This document shows, piece by piece, positions 55,501 through 63,689 of a stretch of DNA of 64,000 nt; position 1 is the stretch's first letter, and every line of letters starts with the position of its first letter. The stretch spans positions 33,821,816 to 33,885,815 of the forward strand of contig OY735207.1 of assembly GCA_963457665.1 (NCBI GenBank), read 5' to 3'. Below the pieces are notes generated by a model. That model did no database searches, was not told the DNA's origin, and was given only the letters and a program-made list of their open reading frames with translations. The position numbers and the translations under genes are program-made. Source of the stretch: Thysanoteuthis rhombus (taxonomy: Eukaryota; Mollusca; Cephalopoda; Oegopsida; Thysanoteuthidae).

Positions 55501-58500
55501 GTTTCTACTCATTTTCTTGTTTCTACTCATTTTCTTGTTTCTACTCATTTTCTTGTTTATACTCATTTTCTTGTTTATACTCATTTTCTTGTTTCTACTC
55601 ATTTTCTTGTTTCTACTCATTTGTACTCATTTTCTTGTTTCTACTCATTTTATTTTATTTTTTCAATAGACAACCACTTGACTAAGACATTATTTCTGGG
55701 ATTAATCAATTACTAATTGTTTTTTGTTTTATTTTGGAATCATTCCCTTATCTTCAATATAAAGGTTTTCCATTAAGTACTCACCAAGAATGTGGAGCCA
55801 TCTTACATTGCTAGTGTCATGGTGAAAACTTGAATCACCTGCACAATCGACTGGAAGAAATAATTGAAAACCATTGTAATGGTATTATCTTAAATAATTG
55901 TTGTTACACTGTCAGAAGCAAGAAACAGCATCCCATTGGTTATTTGTGATGTCAAAGTTTGGAGGGAGACATATGAAAGATCAGAGTCTGAAAGTTACTT
56001 ACAGTTTAAGTTGGAGAAGAAATTGGTAGTTTATTGCCATTGAAGTGCAAGTAGGGGGGTCGTCTGGGTTGATCAAAGCCTGTCTGATGTTGCAAGATCC
56101 CCAATGACCCTAAAAACATAACATCACTGAGGATGCATCTCTGCACATTCACAAAATATATATTCAATGGAATGTCTCAAAAAAAAAAAAAAAAAAAAAA
56201 AATTTTTGTCCCCTCCCCTGGTTTTTAGTGGGGGATTCAATTTGCAATGTAAATTCATGCTTAATTGATCCCCCACTTTGTGTTTGGCAGCATTCATGCT
56301 TGTTTTTTTCGAAATTCAGACTTTTTTTTATTGATCATCACCCAACAAAATGCAAGAGAATTAATTTATTCATTGATCAACCCTTTTTCCAATTTTTTCA
56401 TTGATCATGCCCAACACAGCTTGCTGCCAAAAGACGTTGGTCATGTGACAGTTTCTATTTAACGCATTTTCTCTTATAGTACAATTTTTTGCTCAAGGAA
56501 ATAAGAAAAAGGAATTGATGGTGTAGATCATTAAGAGGACAAAAAAACTTATTTAATGTTATGAATAATTCCTCTGAAGGGGCAAAAGACCTCTACAGCC
56601 AGCTCAAACATTTCCTTGAATTTTTGAAAAAAAATATTTAAAACATTGGAGAGGAAAGTTTCCAGGACCTGAGCTTCAATCTGAGTATGCCATACTTTTG
56701 GGTAATTCTCAAATAGGATTGACAGTCCCCTATGGCCAGCTTGGGCATCTTTTTACATTAGTGTGTCTCTAGCAATATTTCTACACAGGCAGCTGTTCTG
56801 TGGAGTACTCCTTCAATGGGGTAGTAGACCTGTACATCAAGAATGGTTATCTACCCACCGTGGAGTATCTAGGACCTGACCTTCAAATACCCTGGTCAGC
56901 AATACTAACGGAATACTCTCTCAAAGGGTCTGGCAGACCTCTACCGCTAACTTTGGTATCTGTCAGGAGAAGGAAAATCCAACAAAACTTATGACCTAGG
57001 AAGCTTGCTCCCATCTTTCCACTTCTGTGGACATGGCTTGCAAACCCTTGCTCACTTTAAAATTCCCAATTGTGCAGGGATTTTGGCTATTCACATACAA
57101 GCCTCACTGTCTGAGGTATGGAAAGCTCTCCTGGATCTTTGCTTGTTAAGCCAAGTCATCATACAGAGTGTCCATAAAGTCTCTGTCTCTATTATTACAC
57201 TATTTAAACTATTTATCGACACCCTGTTTATTAGTCTCTTGATCAGCTTCTTTACAGCTGATTTTGTATGAAGAAAAAGCATTAATTATTCACTATGCAG
57301 AAATCCATGTTCTCTCTTTGACTTTATATTGTGTCAACTTACCATTTTGAAGAAAAACATTCAAGTAAGACTATAAAGCTGACATTATATTCCTGTTATC
57401 TTTTTTTAGGGGTGACGTGGTTTCTACTACAGAACATGCTGAAGACATTGTGTATGCAGATATTGGTAAGTTTCTTCTTCTTTAATAAATTCCTGATATT
57501 TTATTATACATTCCTGCTTGGACATATGTAGGTGCATCAATAAGTCTGTAGTTTAATGATGGAAAAAGTATCTATTTTATACAACATATACTTATGTTTC
57601 AACATAATTTCCTTCCTCGTCAGTGCGTTCAACTGAATAGCTCTCCACAGATCAAACAGTATACAGTGAAAATTTCTGGTCAAAATCTGGCTAATAACAG
57701 CGGATTCATTGATGTATGCTTGTAGATGATTATGTACAAGATATATTCAAAGTCTATATAATATGCAAATGGAAATATCTATTCAAGATACAGGTCTGGT
57801 TAGTCACTCAGTAGAAACTATCAGATGACCAATGTCTTTTGGATGCTTGTGTTTGGAGTGATCAATTAAAAGAATTGGAAAAAGAGGTGATCAATGAAAA
57901 AGTTACTTCTCTCTCTTACTTTGTTGGGCAGTGATCACCAAGAAATTAGAATTTTCAAAAACAAACTGAGGGACCAATTTAGCATAAACTTACATTGCAA
58001 GTTGAATCCCCTACTAAAAAACCTGTACAGGGGAAGTTTTTTCCAATACAAAAAAAGGAGTAAATGTTTAAATTTTCAGCCCTCTATCACTAGTTAGGGT
58101 GCTATGTATGCATGATGCATACATACATAGCCAGCCAGCCAGCCAGCCAGCCAGCCATCCTGACCTACTTGAAAACTGAAGAAACCTATGTTGACAGTTT
58201 TGGTTGAAGTTTCCTAACAGCACATTTGTGGCTACTAGAATAGTATCCTTAAAAAATGATGGGATTATTTACGTATGGATAAATTAAGCGAATTGATATT
58301 TTAATATAAATGCATTCATTGCAAACAAAAAAGTGCATAACTTGAATAAAATTATTTTTCTGTTGATTTTTACAATCCTTCATTTTTTTTTTTTTTTCGA
58401 TATCTAAAAACAGTGCAACAGAATTGGGTTAAAAACAAATTTCTCTTTTGATATTAGAAAAACATTAATTACATTCATAAAACACCAGAGATGCTTATAT

Positions 58501-60445
58501 TTAGTGATATTGTTTTCCATGTCGGTTCCGAAACAGCTGTAGCAATAGTAGTTATCATGTAGATGCGAACACACAAACACAGGAGAACATTGTTTGGCCT
58601 TTTCCCATTCTGATTGCTTCAGCATGACAGAAACTAACAAACAAATAAACAAAAGTGACAAAGGTTTATTATATATATAAAGTAGTCTAATTTTGTGGAA
58701 ATTTACTGGAGTTCTTTCATCAATAAAGGGAAGCTACTCTCACAGATTTTTGAGAAAAAAAATATGTTTCAATGTAAAATTCAGTTTACAACAGTATTTT
58801 TAAAGAGGAAAATAGGCAAACAGAAATCACTACGTATTTTCCAAAGGATTACAATAACACTTAGGACTCCTGTCTCCCCCACCTCTCCCATGCACCAAGA
58901 CCTACCCTTTTTTCTCTTCCATGCCCACTTAGTTTTCTTTGTTTTGAAAAAAAAAAATCTTCATCACCCTTTTTTGAAAAGATAATTAAAAACAGAAAAA
59001 TTTTGTTCTCAAGTGTTATCTTCTTTTTACAGGAAAGTAATAATAATAATAATGATATATGCATTTATAGGAAGCACCCTTTTTGAGAATTTGGTTACTC
59101 AAGTCCCCACTAGACAAAAGTGATTGAAAATCTATGTAATCATTGCAGTTGATAAAAACAAAATCAAAGTCTATAAAAGAAAAATTAGAGGCAAGTGAAA
59201 TTTGTCAATAAAGTTATGTAACACTGGACAGGAACGAAAATTACAAAAAGTATTAATTTACTGAGTTCATATAACAATGAAAGTCTCAAAACAAGAAATT
59301 TTATTTTTTTCAAAGTCTGGTTGCTAAATAACTGAAACTCTTGTGTCCGTGGATAGACCAAAGTTTTGTCAAAAAATAATGAAAAACAGATTTTCATTGA
59401 TATCAACATAGAATCTAGCCATTTTGAAGTGAATTTTTGGCTGAAAAAGTAAATATACTTCTAGTATGATACTTAATTTGCATTAACAAAATTTTTGCAT
59501 GTTTTTTTTCCACTTTTAAGGGTCAATATGGAGAGTTAATTCATTTTCCCACTTTTAGGGGTTGAAAAGGTGGGGGAATTTTATTTTGCACTTTTAGGTG
59601 TTCAAATAGGGATTTTCCACTTTTAAGGTTCAAAATTGAGGGGGAATTTTTTCACAAAAAAGGAGGAGAAATTTCTGTGCACCTTTAGGGAGCAAAATGG
59701 AGGGGTAATTTTTTCCCCCTTTTGGAGGTCAAAATAGAAGGGGATTTTCTTCATACTTTCAGAGCTCAAATTGAGGGTAAATTCTTCTTTCCACTTTAAG
59801 GGGTCAAATTGGAGAGGAATTCCTTTTTCACTTTTATTGGTTGTAATCTAGGGGAAGCTGTTTTTCATTTTCTGGAGTCAAAATTGAGAGGAAAATTTTC
59901 CCTTTAATAAGTCATAATTGATTCAAGCTATTCTTGCTTTCAAAGTGTCAAAGTGTGGTTGTATCTGATAGAGTAGAGAAGGGGAAAAAGTAAATTATTT
60001 TGATAAGAGGGTAGAAAGGGAGTGGACAGAAAAGGAAGTTAAGTAGTTTACTGGATGGGTAGGGAAATTTTTGTATGTGCAATTAATCCATGTTTGTGTG
60101 ACAGATAAAATTACGGATTAGCGACAATGACTGGAAATGATAAGGGCGAAAATGAGAATATAGAGTGAGAGAAGGGTAGAGGCATTGGATAATGGATAAT
60201 CGGTCAGCATCCATGGGATTGGCTAGTATTTATTAAAAGTTTCAAAAACTTGTATTTTAGATTTGAGAACAGGTAAAAAAAGGATATAGCTTTTGAATAA
60301 AGCTTAATTGTTGAATTTTTGATTTTTAATATGTATTTTTTTTGTTTTAGATACTGATTATGTGGATGAGGTCCGAAAGCAAATACCTCTTAGGCAGCAG
60401 AAGAGGAAGGACTTGTATGAAATAGTTAACCATTCCTTTTCTTAA
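39944..60445 (+). CDS. NIT2: NIT2 omega-amidase (nitrilase superfamily)
   Basis: Eight exons splice in frame: 39944-40062, 44094-44214, 45866-45954, 46700-46793, 50104-50178, 50889-51066, 57410-57465, 60351-60445 (stop TAA 60443-60445), giving about 275 residues; human NIT2 has 276. NIT2 hydrolyses 2-oxoglutaramate and 2-oxosuccinamate to the oxo-acid and ammonia, closing glutamine and asparagine transamination, in cytosol and mitochondria. The catalytic triad is complete: Glu in [10 protein letters not shown] (44094-44096; human E43), Lys in [14 protein letters not shown] (45952-45954; human K112) and Cys in [13 protein letters not shown] (50130-50132; human C153). [19 protein letters not shown] and [15 protein letters not shown] are further hallmarks. 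The first listed exon enters in phase 1 (AA then TTC), so an upstream start exon is required; a candidate is at 39111-39132. The exon ending at 44214 uses a weak donor (gttgat) but its phase is right. No break was seen in the coding exons. Confidence 0.96.
40211..41344 (+). mobile_element. Tigger/pogo-type DNA transposon with intact TA target duplication
   Basis: Left end CAGGCAATCC (40211-40220) and right end GGACTGCCTG (41335-41344) are inverted repeats, each flanked by TA (40209-40210, 41345-41346). Inside, ATG at 40807 opens [20 protein letters not shown], and further on [18 protein letters not shown] (about 40938-40990). This fits the psq-type helix-turn-helix start of pogo/Tigger transposases (MSSKRK... 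LNVS.STV..I.....KI). A stop interrupts the frame soon after the start and the DDE core is not visible, so the 1134-bp copy is a dead, internally deleted relative. It sits in the intron after the first main NIT2 exon. Confidence 0.8.
41994..42325. mobile_element. Palindromic element with tRNA-like core, copy B
   Basis: It starts ATATATGATCTGACAGAATG and carries, on the minus strand, the tRNA-like text AGCTCAATGGTAAGAGC and a degenerate B box. It lies directly before copy C, which starts with almost the same sequence 332 bp further on. The right arm of B is weak, so it may be truncated. Confidence 0.6.
42328..42665. mobile_element. Palindromic element with tRNA-like core, copy C
   Basis: The arms pair over at least 65 bp: 42351-42416 against about 42587-42652 (GATTATAAATTGCATTATAT against reverse-complement GATTATATATTGCATTATAT; CCCATTATTACATTGGG against CCCATTATTACACAGGG). 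The core holds the tRNA-like unit at 42452-42532, in the opposite orientation to that of copy B. Confidence 0.75.
42452..42532 (+). repeat. tRNA-like cloverleaf inside copy C
   Basis: This 81-nt unit has a 6-of-7 acceptor pair GGCTGTT/AGCAGCC, a perfect D stem GCTC/GAGC with A box TAGCTCAATTG, and a T arm GCATG-TTCAATT-CCTGC with B box. The anticodon arm is poor, the residue before the would-be anticodon is not U, and the extra arm is long. It is tRNA-derived, not a working tRNA gene. Confidence 0.65.
42666..44093. other. NIT2 intron, nothing recognised
   Basis: AT-rich. A GTATGTATGTCTGTCTGTCT run lies at 42660-42685. No transposon end or exon was found before the acceptor at 44093. Confidence 0.4.
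44599..44790. mobile_element. MITE with mariner-like terminal repeats
   Basis: Left GGTATATTGATAAGTCTGTAG (44603-44623) pairs with the reverse complement of the right end (CTACAGACTTATTGATCCAC, 44764-44783). The body is about 190 bp. The left end recurs at 57528-57690. Confidence 0.7.
44925..45215 (+). mobile_element. SINE-like repeat, copy 2
   Basis: Related to 9018-9390; shared order of gtggtgtaacagttactgtc, ctctgacagaaagta and gagtctagcaag blocks. Confidence 0.5.
45600..45780. repeat. Inverted pair of mariner C-terminal-like fragments
   Basis: CTCCTTCAAAATAGTTCCCT (45631-45650) is the exact reverse complement of 45727-45746, and matching continues outward to about 45606 and 45776. Both arms encode GNYFEGD in opposite directions, a phrase typical of the end of mariner transposases. 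The loop is about 75 bp. Confidence 0.65.
46250..46560 (+). mobile_element. SINE-like repeat, copy 3
   Basis: It begins gaggtgtgggttggcctaat, with TGGCCTAATGG as an A-box-like motif (about 46266). It shares the gtcac.ggc.tg.catgatgg and ttgggcaaac.ctct blocks with 47300-47590, defining a second subgroup. Confidence 0.55.
47300..47590 (+). mobile_element. SINE-like repeat, copy 4
   Basis: It begins aggtgttgtgtggtttaaca and has GAGTTTGAACC as a B-box-like motif (about 47352-47362). Related to copy 3 in its 3' half. Confidence 0.55.
47870..48345 (+). repeat. Roughly 450-bp repeat family, copy 1 of 4
   Basis: Ordered blocks: an agaaactg..aac start, TAGGTTTYTTCAGTTYYCAA, TTTGCAATGTAA, a gagaagtaa..tttgatcacc block, and the end TTTCTATTGAGTG. 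The same order occurs at 54490-54870 and 56180-56470, and inverted at 57765-58230. Confidence 0.75.
48380..48975 (+). pseudogene. RTE-type LINE reverse transcriptase, C-terminal part
   Basis: An open frame of 148 codons (48482-48928) remains. It has [51 protein letters not shown] and [17 protein letters not shown]. These are the RTE blocks K.IP..LK..V...CVLP..TYGAETW.LT, RDR....EIR..T and LKWQWAGH.AR. Upstream, just before the ATG, the usual YTYLGQ.ISM block is visible as HYIYPGQ plus ISM. It is the youngest-looking LINE piece here, though still a 5'-truncated fragment, and is sense-oriented in a NIT2 intron. Confidence 0.88.
48976..50103. other. NIT2 intron, nothing recognised
   Basis: AT-rich sequence without repeat or exon signals that I can name, up to the acceptor at 50103. 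Confidence 0.4.
50179..50888. other. NIT2 intron, nothing recognised
   Basis: AT-rich, no repeat family shared with the rest of the window. Confidence 0.4.
51391..51677 (+). mobile_element. tRNA-derived SINE with hammerhead-like tail
   Basis: The head has A box TAGCGCAGTGGTTAG (from 51403) and B box GGTTCAATCCC (51457-51467). A short body follows (gggagtgcagtctatatacc). The tail (51561-51673) has CCTGATGAAGGCCGTAGAG, CAACGGCCGAAACGTTGTAT and CAACCAAGATGAGGATAGTC. TGCAATAG occurs just before the head and again just after the tail (51674-51685), a possible 8-bp target duplication. This is the only copy here with head and tail together. Confidence 0.8.
51674..51870 (+). repeat. Dispersed repeat shared with 11050-11420
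   Basis: TGCAGTTATACAATAAGTGC, then TTTCAATTTCATCAAATAAA and TTTGAAGCCCTTGTTTTTAA, match the copy near 11057-11210 in order. The SINE at 51391 seems to sit at its left edge. Confidence 0.5.
52205..53600 (-). pseudogene. RTE-type LINE remnant split by inserted sequence
   Basis: On the minus strand 53185-53560 matches the same C-terminal reverse transcriptase region as 16210-16530 (AGTTCCATGTTTCTGCTCC, tctcttttgaggattc, gatctactttcttcagctct). 52205-52345 matches the next part (gcaatgtccagcagttgtct, tctaatatattgtgctg, gtaatgattagcatga). The 840 bp between them hold a microsatellite array (52458-52770) and unrelated sequence, so the LINE is interrupted. It is old and dead. Confidence 0.7.
52458..52770. 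repeat. Compound trinucleotide/hexanucleotide array
   Basis: About 13 CAA units are followed by AAT runs punctuated by AGTAAC hexamers in ones to fours. All steps are multiples of three, so several frames stay open on both strands (poly-N, poly-I, poly-Y and poly-L translations). These are artefacts. Confidence 0.95.
54490..54870 (+). repeat. Roughly 450-bp repeat family, copy 2 of 4
   Basis: Has GAAACTGCCAACCAGAACTG, CATAGGTTTCTTCAGTTTCC, GTCTGGCAGCATTCACGCTT and a GACAGTTTCTATTGAGTG end, in the family order. Confidence 0.75.
54880..55275 (+). pseudogene. Retroelement C-terminal domain, probable restriction-like endonuclease
   Basis: The plus frame reads [17 protein letters not shown], then [20 protein letters not shown] and [12 protein letters not shown]. 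This resembles the block Y.WRHDQVL..L... PD.V.......VI.VELTVPWE......R found at the end of some non-LTR reverse transcriptase proteins. The spaced PD...E.T pattern would suit a PD-(D/E)XK nuclease. Further on, [12 protein letters not shown]-like text (about 55228-55260) fits the tail of the same proteins. The clade (R2/R4/NeSL-like or other) is uncertain. The copy is a fragment with lost frame. Confidence 0.55.
55336..55652. repeat. 18-bp minisatellite, about 16-17 units
   Basis: Unit TTTCTACTCATTTTCTTG with rare variants (tttata, tatcta, ttgta). The period is a multiple of three and the unit lacks stops in several frames, so long open frames appear on both strands (THFLVS, YSFSCF, MSRNKK repeats). 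There is no sign of a real gene. Confidence 0.95.
56180..56470 (+). repeat. Roughly 450-bp repeat family, copy 3 of 4 (5' truncated)
   Basis: It begins after an A run (56168-56191) and shares ATTTGCAATGTAAATTCATG, TTTGGCAGCATTCATGCTTG, TTGGTCATGTGACAGTTTC and a ttctattt end. Confidence 0.7.
56565..57130. repeat. Diverged tandem unit repeat, shared with 63690-64000
   Basis: A motif ctc.tgaaggggtagcagacctctacagccagcttgggcatc recurs in diverged form at about 56571, 56706, 56805 and 56911, at spacings near 100-135 bp. It is followed by a block (ccaacaaaacttatgacc, ttctgtggacatggcttgca) that recurs at 63790-63850. Confidence 0.6.
57161..57228. repeat. Short inverted-repeat unit
   Basis: ACAGAGTGTCCATAAAG at the left and CGACACCCTGT at the right are inverted ends of a 68-bp unit. 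It could be a minimal MITE; no target duplication is clear. Confidence 0.35.
57528..57690 (+). mobile_element. MITE with mariner-like terminal repeat, right end missing
   Basis: GTAGGTGCATCAATAAGTCT begins a body similar to 44610-44760 (taatgat, ttcaacataat, atacagtgaaa). The opposite terminal repeat was not found. Confidence 0.6.
57765..58230 (-). repeat. Roughly 450-bp repeat family, copy 4 of 4 (inverted)
   Basis: The reverse complement gives the family order: TAGGTTTCTTCAGTTTTCAA, TGCAATGTAAGTTTATGC, GATCACTGCCCAACAAAG, TAGTTTCTACTGAGTGACTA. An (AGCC)n tract (58129-58158) lies inside it, and this is the fullest 3' end. Confidence 0.75.
58231..59499. other. NIT2 intron, nothing recognised
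   Basis: AT-rich with T and A runs and an (AAT)n run near 59041-59053. No repeat shared with other parts was seen. Confidence 0.4.
59500..59935 (+). repeat. Diverged minisatellite, unit about 40-50 bp
   Basis: Roughly ten units of the type tttttccacttttaggggtcaaaatggagggggaatt. Unit sequence and length both vary. Inverted relatives lie at 14920-15105, and a faint one near 1190-1290. Confidence 0.75.
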
Positions 60446-60900
60446 GACTCATTACTTACTGGTTATAATTTTCCTTTTTCTTCAATTCTGGGGAATTTAA
60501 GAGCACTGTCATGTTACTGAAATACACAGAAGAAAAATGATAATTGAGTCATAAATTGTATTTCTTCTCTTTTTTTTTTTTTTCCATAATAAGAGGAAGA
60601 AATTACAGAGGAAACCACTTATTGTGATCACTTTGGGACTGGGTCTTTTAGATTACAATAACTTGCTGATAACAATGAGCAAAGGATGAAAAATATTGGA
60701 ACAATTTACATTCATTGTTATAAATTTGTTATATTGTTAAATTTATTGTTATAAAGAACCACATTTTATAAAAAAATCACTATCAATTTTAATTTATTTT
60801 AAATGAAGTCTTTGGGACCAAATAAGTTATCTTGGTAAGGTGTTCAAGGGAAGAAAAGACGATTTTTTAACGCTTTTCTAAAGAAACAAATGCAAATAAA
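60446..60900 (+). terminator. NIT2 3' UTR with candidate polyadenylation signal
   Basis: AATAAA at 60895-60900 is the first canonical signal after the stop, followed by CT-rich sequence. A dispersed repeat (60600-60690) lies within the interval. The true 3' end cannot be fixed from sequence alone. Confidence 0.4.
60600..60690 (+). repeat. Dispersed repeat (also at 39145-39265, 61180-61245)
   Basis: ACCACTTATTGTGATCACTT, then GGGTCTTTTAGATTACAATA and TGCTGATAACAATGAGC. The copy at 61190-61245 shares CTGCTTATTGTGATCAGTTT and CTCTTAGATAACAATAG. Confidence 0.6.
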
Positions 60901-61179
60901 CTGATCTCTCTCTATTTTTTGGTCTCTCTTTCTCTCTCTCTTTCTCTTTCTCTCTATTTAACAATGTGTGCGTATGATTTTGTCATTGTATATTTACTTA
61001 TCATTCCAGACAAAGATACAATTTTTCAGGATACCATTTTATGTCATTTTCTTTTGTTTTTAGTTTAGAACTAGTATTTGTGACAGATTCTTGAAAAGAC
61101 CCCTAATGTCCAACCAAACATTTATATACATCATAAGTATATATCACCCGTGGCCAAGTATGTATATCAATATCATAGT

Positions 61180-61246
61180 AAATACAGAGGTAGCTGCTTA
61201 TTGTGATCAGTTTGGGACAATATCTCTTAGATAACAATAGAGCCAT
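61180..61246 (+). repeat. Dispersed repeat, third copy
   Basis: See 60600-60690. It ends directly at the left end of the inverted-repeat element at 61247, which may have inserted into it. Confidence 0.5.
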
Positions 61247-63355
61247 TCCATATCAAATCATCCAATTTCAGGAACTATCCCAAAGTCATCCTTTCAGATT
61301 CTCTTGAAGAAAAAAAATCATGGTTGTTCTTATACCAAACTTTTGGAGAAATCCAAAATATTAGGTCTGTATCTCTCATAGTTTTGAAATTTTACTCACT
61401 TTTATGAATTCTATCAAACAAGCCTTTTCGTCTAACTGCCAACATTTACAGCCACTTTGATACAGCAAGTACAAATTTTGTAATTTGAGCTGACTTTTTC
61501 GGTAGAATTAAAAAATATAATCAGATCAGGTGTATCTCATTTACTTTTCTTCCTATAAAGCTCCAAAAATGTCTGAAAGTCCAAAATGTAAAAAGATGAC
61601 ATCCACTCTTGAGACCTTCCAACTCAAACAGAATGCAAGATGAAGCACTCCTAATTTTTTTCCAGTCATTTAAAACATATTAGGTTGCGTGTGTTCTGTA
61701 AGCATACTTATTACTGTTATAAGAATGTTAGAATGATTGTTTGAAATGTGCTCAATTTTTGAATGTCCTTATTTGACTGTGTGGGCAGTTAACCATCACT
61801 TTCGTATTTTCACCATGTATTCTTACGTATCTGAAGATGATCTGACAAGGGTTTTTTTTCACTATTTCTTAGCTTCCTTGCACAAATATAATTTTGTAAT
61901 TCATATGGGGGTAGTGAAAAGTTTTTGGCTCAAGAAACAATGTTAGTTCTTGGTCTGATTTCAATGGCCAAAATCTAAGCAATATTTTTCACTGGGAAGA
62001 ATGTTTTTTTTAAAATTTTATGAAGTGACAATTTCCCTGACTGTTGCACTTGAAAAAAAAAATTGTTTCTAGATCATTCCCTTCTTGTTCAGGTCAATAA
62101 CTTTTCAGCACAACCTCATCTTGAATATTCAAAGCTATATCAATCAAACAAAATGACTTATACAATGAGCAAAACCTACTGATTTGCTGAAATATTTACA
62201 AAATCAATTTTTGTCAAATTTATGCAACTCTTCAACATTCTGATGGTTCATATTTACTGGTGATGAACAAAAAATTTTGGCGTGAAATCAACGACTGGGA
62301 AAAAAAAAGCTTTAAGCTGTATGAAAAGATTATTTTGTTGTCAATTTATTACAGGAAGAATTTTTTTTATAAAAATTTTCCATTCCAAATTTTAAAGAAC
62401 AATAATTTCTTTTTTATATGATTCTCACCCCATCCACCTTTCATCAATTTGATGATTTATTTCATTTATGCATGGATGCTTTAATTGAATTTTTTTCACA
62501 CATTTTGCAGATAAATCCACTCAAAAATTATTCATGTTCACCTTTAAAATAAAAATATTTCAGAACTGCTTCAAAAGAACTCTTATTTTCTTATTCAAAA
62601 AACAGGAAAATCAAAAATATTCTTCTTAGTTTCGTTTGATTAATTATTGTTTAGGCTCTTGATCTGGAGGAAAAATTATTTTCATTGACTTTTAAAAAGA
62701 AAGATTTTTTTTACTTATTATTTCAATTAATTCAATATTTTTGAAATGTATATTTTTATAAATCATTTCTCAAAATAGATTTATGAAAAAAAATGTCCTT
62801 ATGATATGTAATATTTATTGGGTGTATTTTTCTTATATTTTATCTTTTACTTCCTCTTTGTTTTTTTCCTCAATTGTAGTTCTTTTAATCTATGGTGACT
62901 TCATAGTGTAACTATTCCAGAGTTGGATAATGAAGTTTGCGAAAGCAGGAATCTTTTTTTCTTTTTCTCAAAGGGAAAATTGTTAATTTAGCAGATATTT
63001 GAAATATCCACAATGTAAAAAAACACTTTTTTCAGCAACAGTGACAAAATTATAGTGTGAGATACACCTAATCTGATTACATTTTTGAATTTTACAGAAC
63101 CTAACCACAAAGCTGTACATGCCATATCTAAAGAGTTATAAACGTCAGAATTTGGATGAAAAGGCTTGTTTGGCAGAATGCATAAAACTGAGTGAAATTT
63201 TAAAGATTTCAAATTTCAAAACTACATGAGGTACAAACCTAATATTTGGGATTTCTCCATAAGTTTTGCATAGGAGCACCTGTAAGTTTTTTCCAAGGGA
63301 ATCTTAGTGGGGGGGGGGGGTGACCCGGGGAAGTTCTGGCTGTTTTGATGACTCA
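61247..63355. mobile_element. Roughly 2.1-kb element with long terminal inverted repeats
   Basis: About 300 bp at the left (61247-61545) is the reverse complement of the right (63025-63355). Aligned blocks: TTTTGGAGAAATCCAAAATATTAGG-like text with GGAGAAATCCCAAATATTAG, AAACAAGCCTTTTCRTC, and AATCAGATYAGGTGTATCTCA. The outer part (aggaactatcccaaagtcatcc) also aligns, less well. The 1.5-kb middle is AT-rich and shows no transposase. It is a non-autonomous DNA element or decayed larger one; the superfamily is unknown. Confidence 0.7.
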
Positions 63356-63689
63356 TTGTTATAAAAAATTTGGCTTGATAAAAAAAAAAAAAATTTTTTT
63401 GACCTTTCAAAATCTTCAATTCTTTTTGAACAAAGTCTTTAGGACCAACTGATTTTGATAACAAAATATGTACATGGAAAGTTTATAGACTGATGAGATA
63501 ATTTAAGACAAAAAGAAGATCTAGATAAAATGATTAATAGGAATAAATATTTGCATTATGGTTTCAAAGAATTCCTCAATATTTAGCAATGATGATGGTG
63601 CTGGTGATGATGATAACAATGATAATTAAATATCACAACTTTAAATCTTTGTGGAGTCTCCTTGTGCTGAGCTTTAAGCATCTAAGTCA

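Noticed and set aside
55294-55716. Long repeat proteins on both strands, and a CRISPR-like look
   Set aside because: An 18-bp head-to-tail minisatellite without spacers; open frames exist because the period is a multiple of three.
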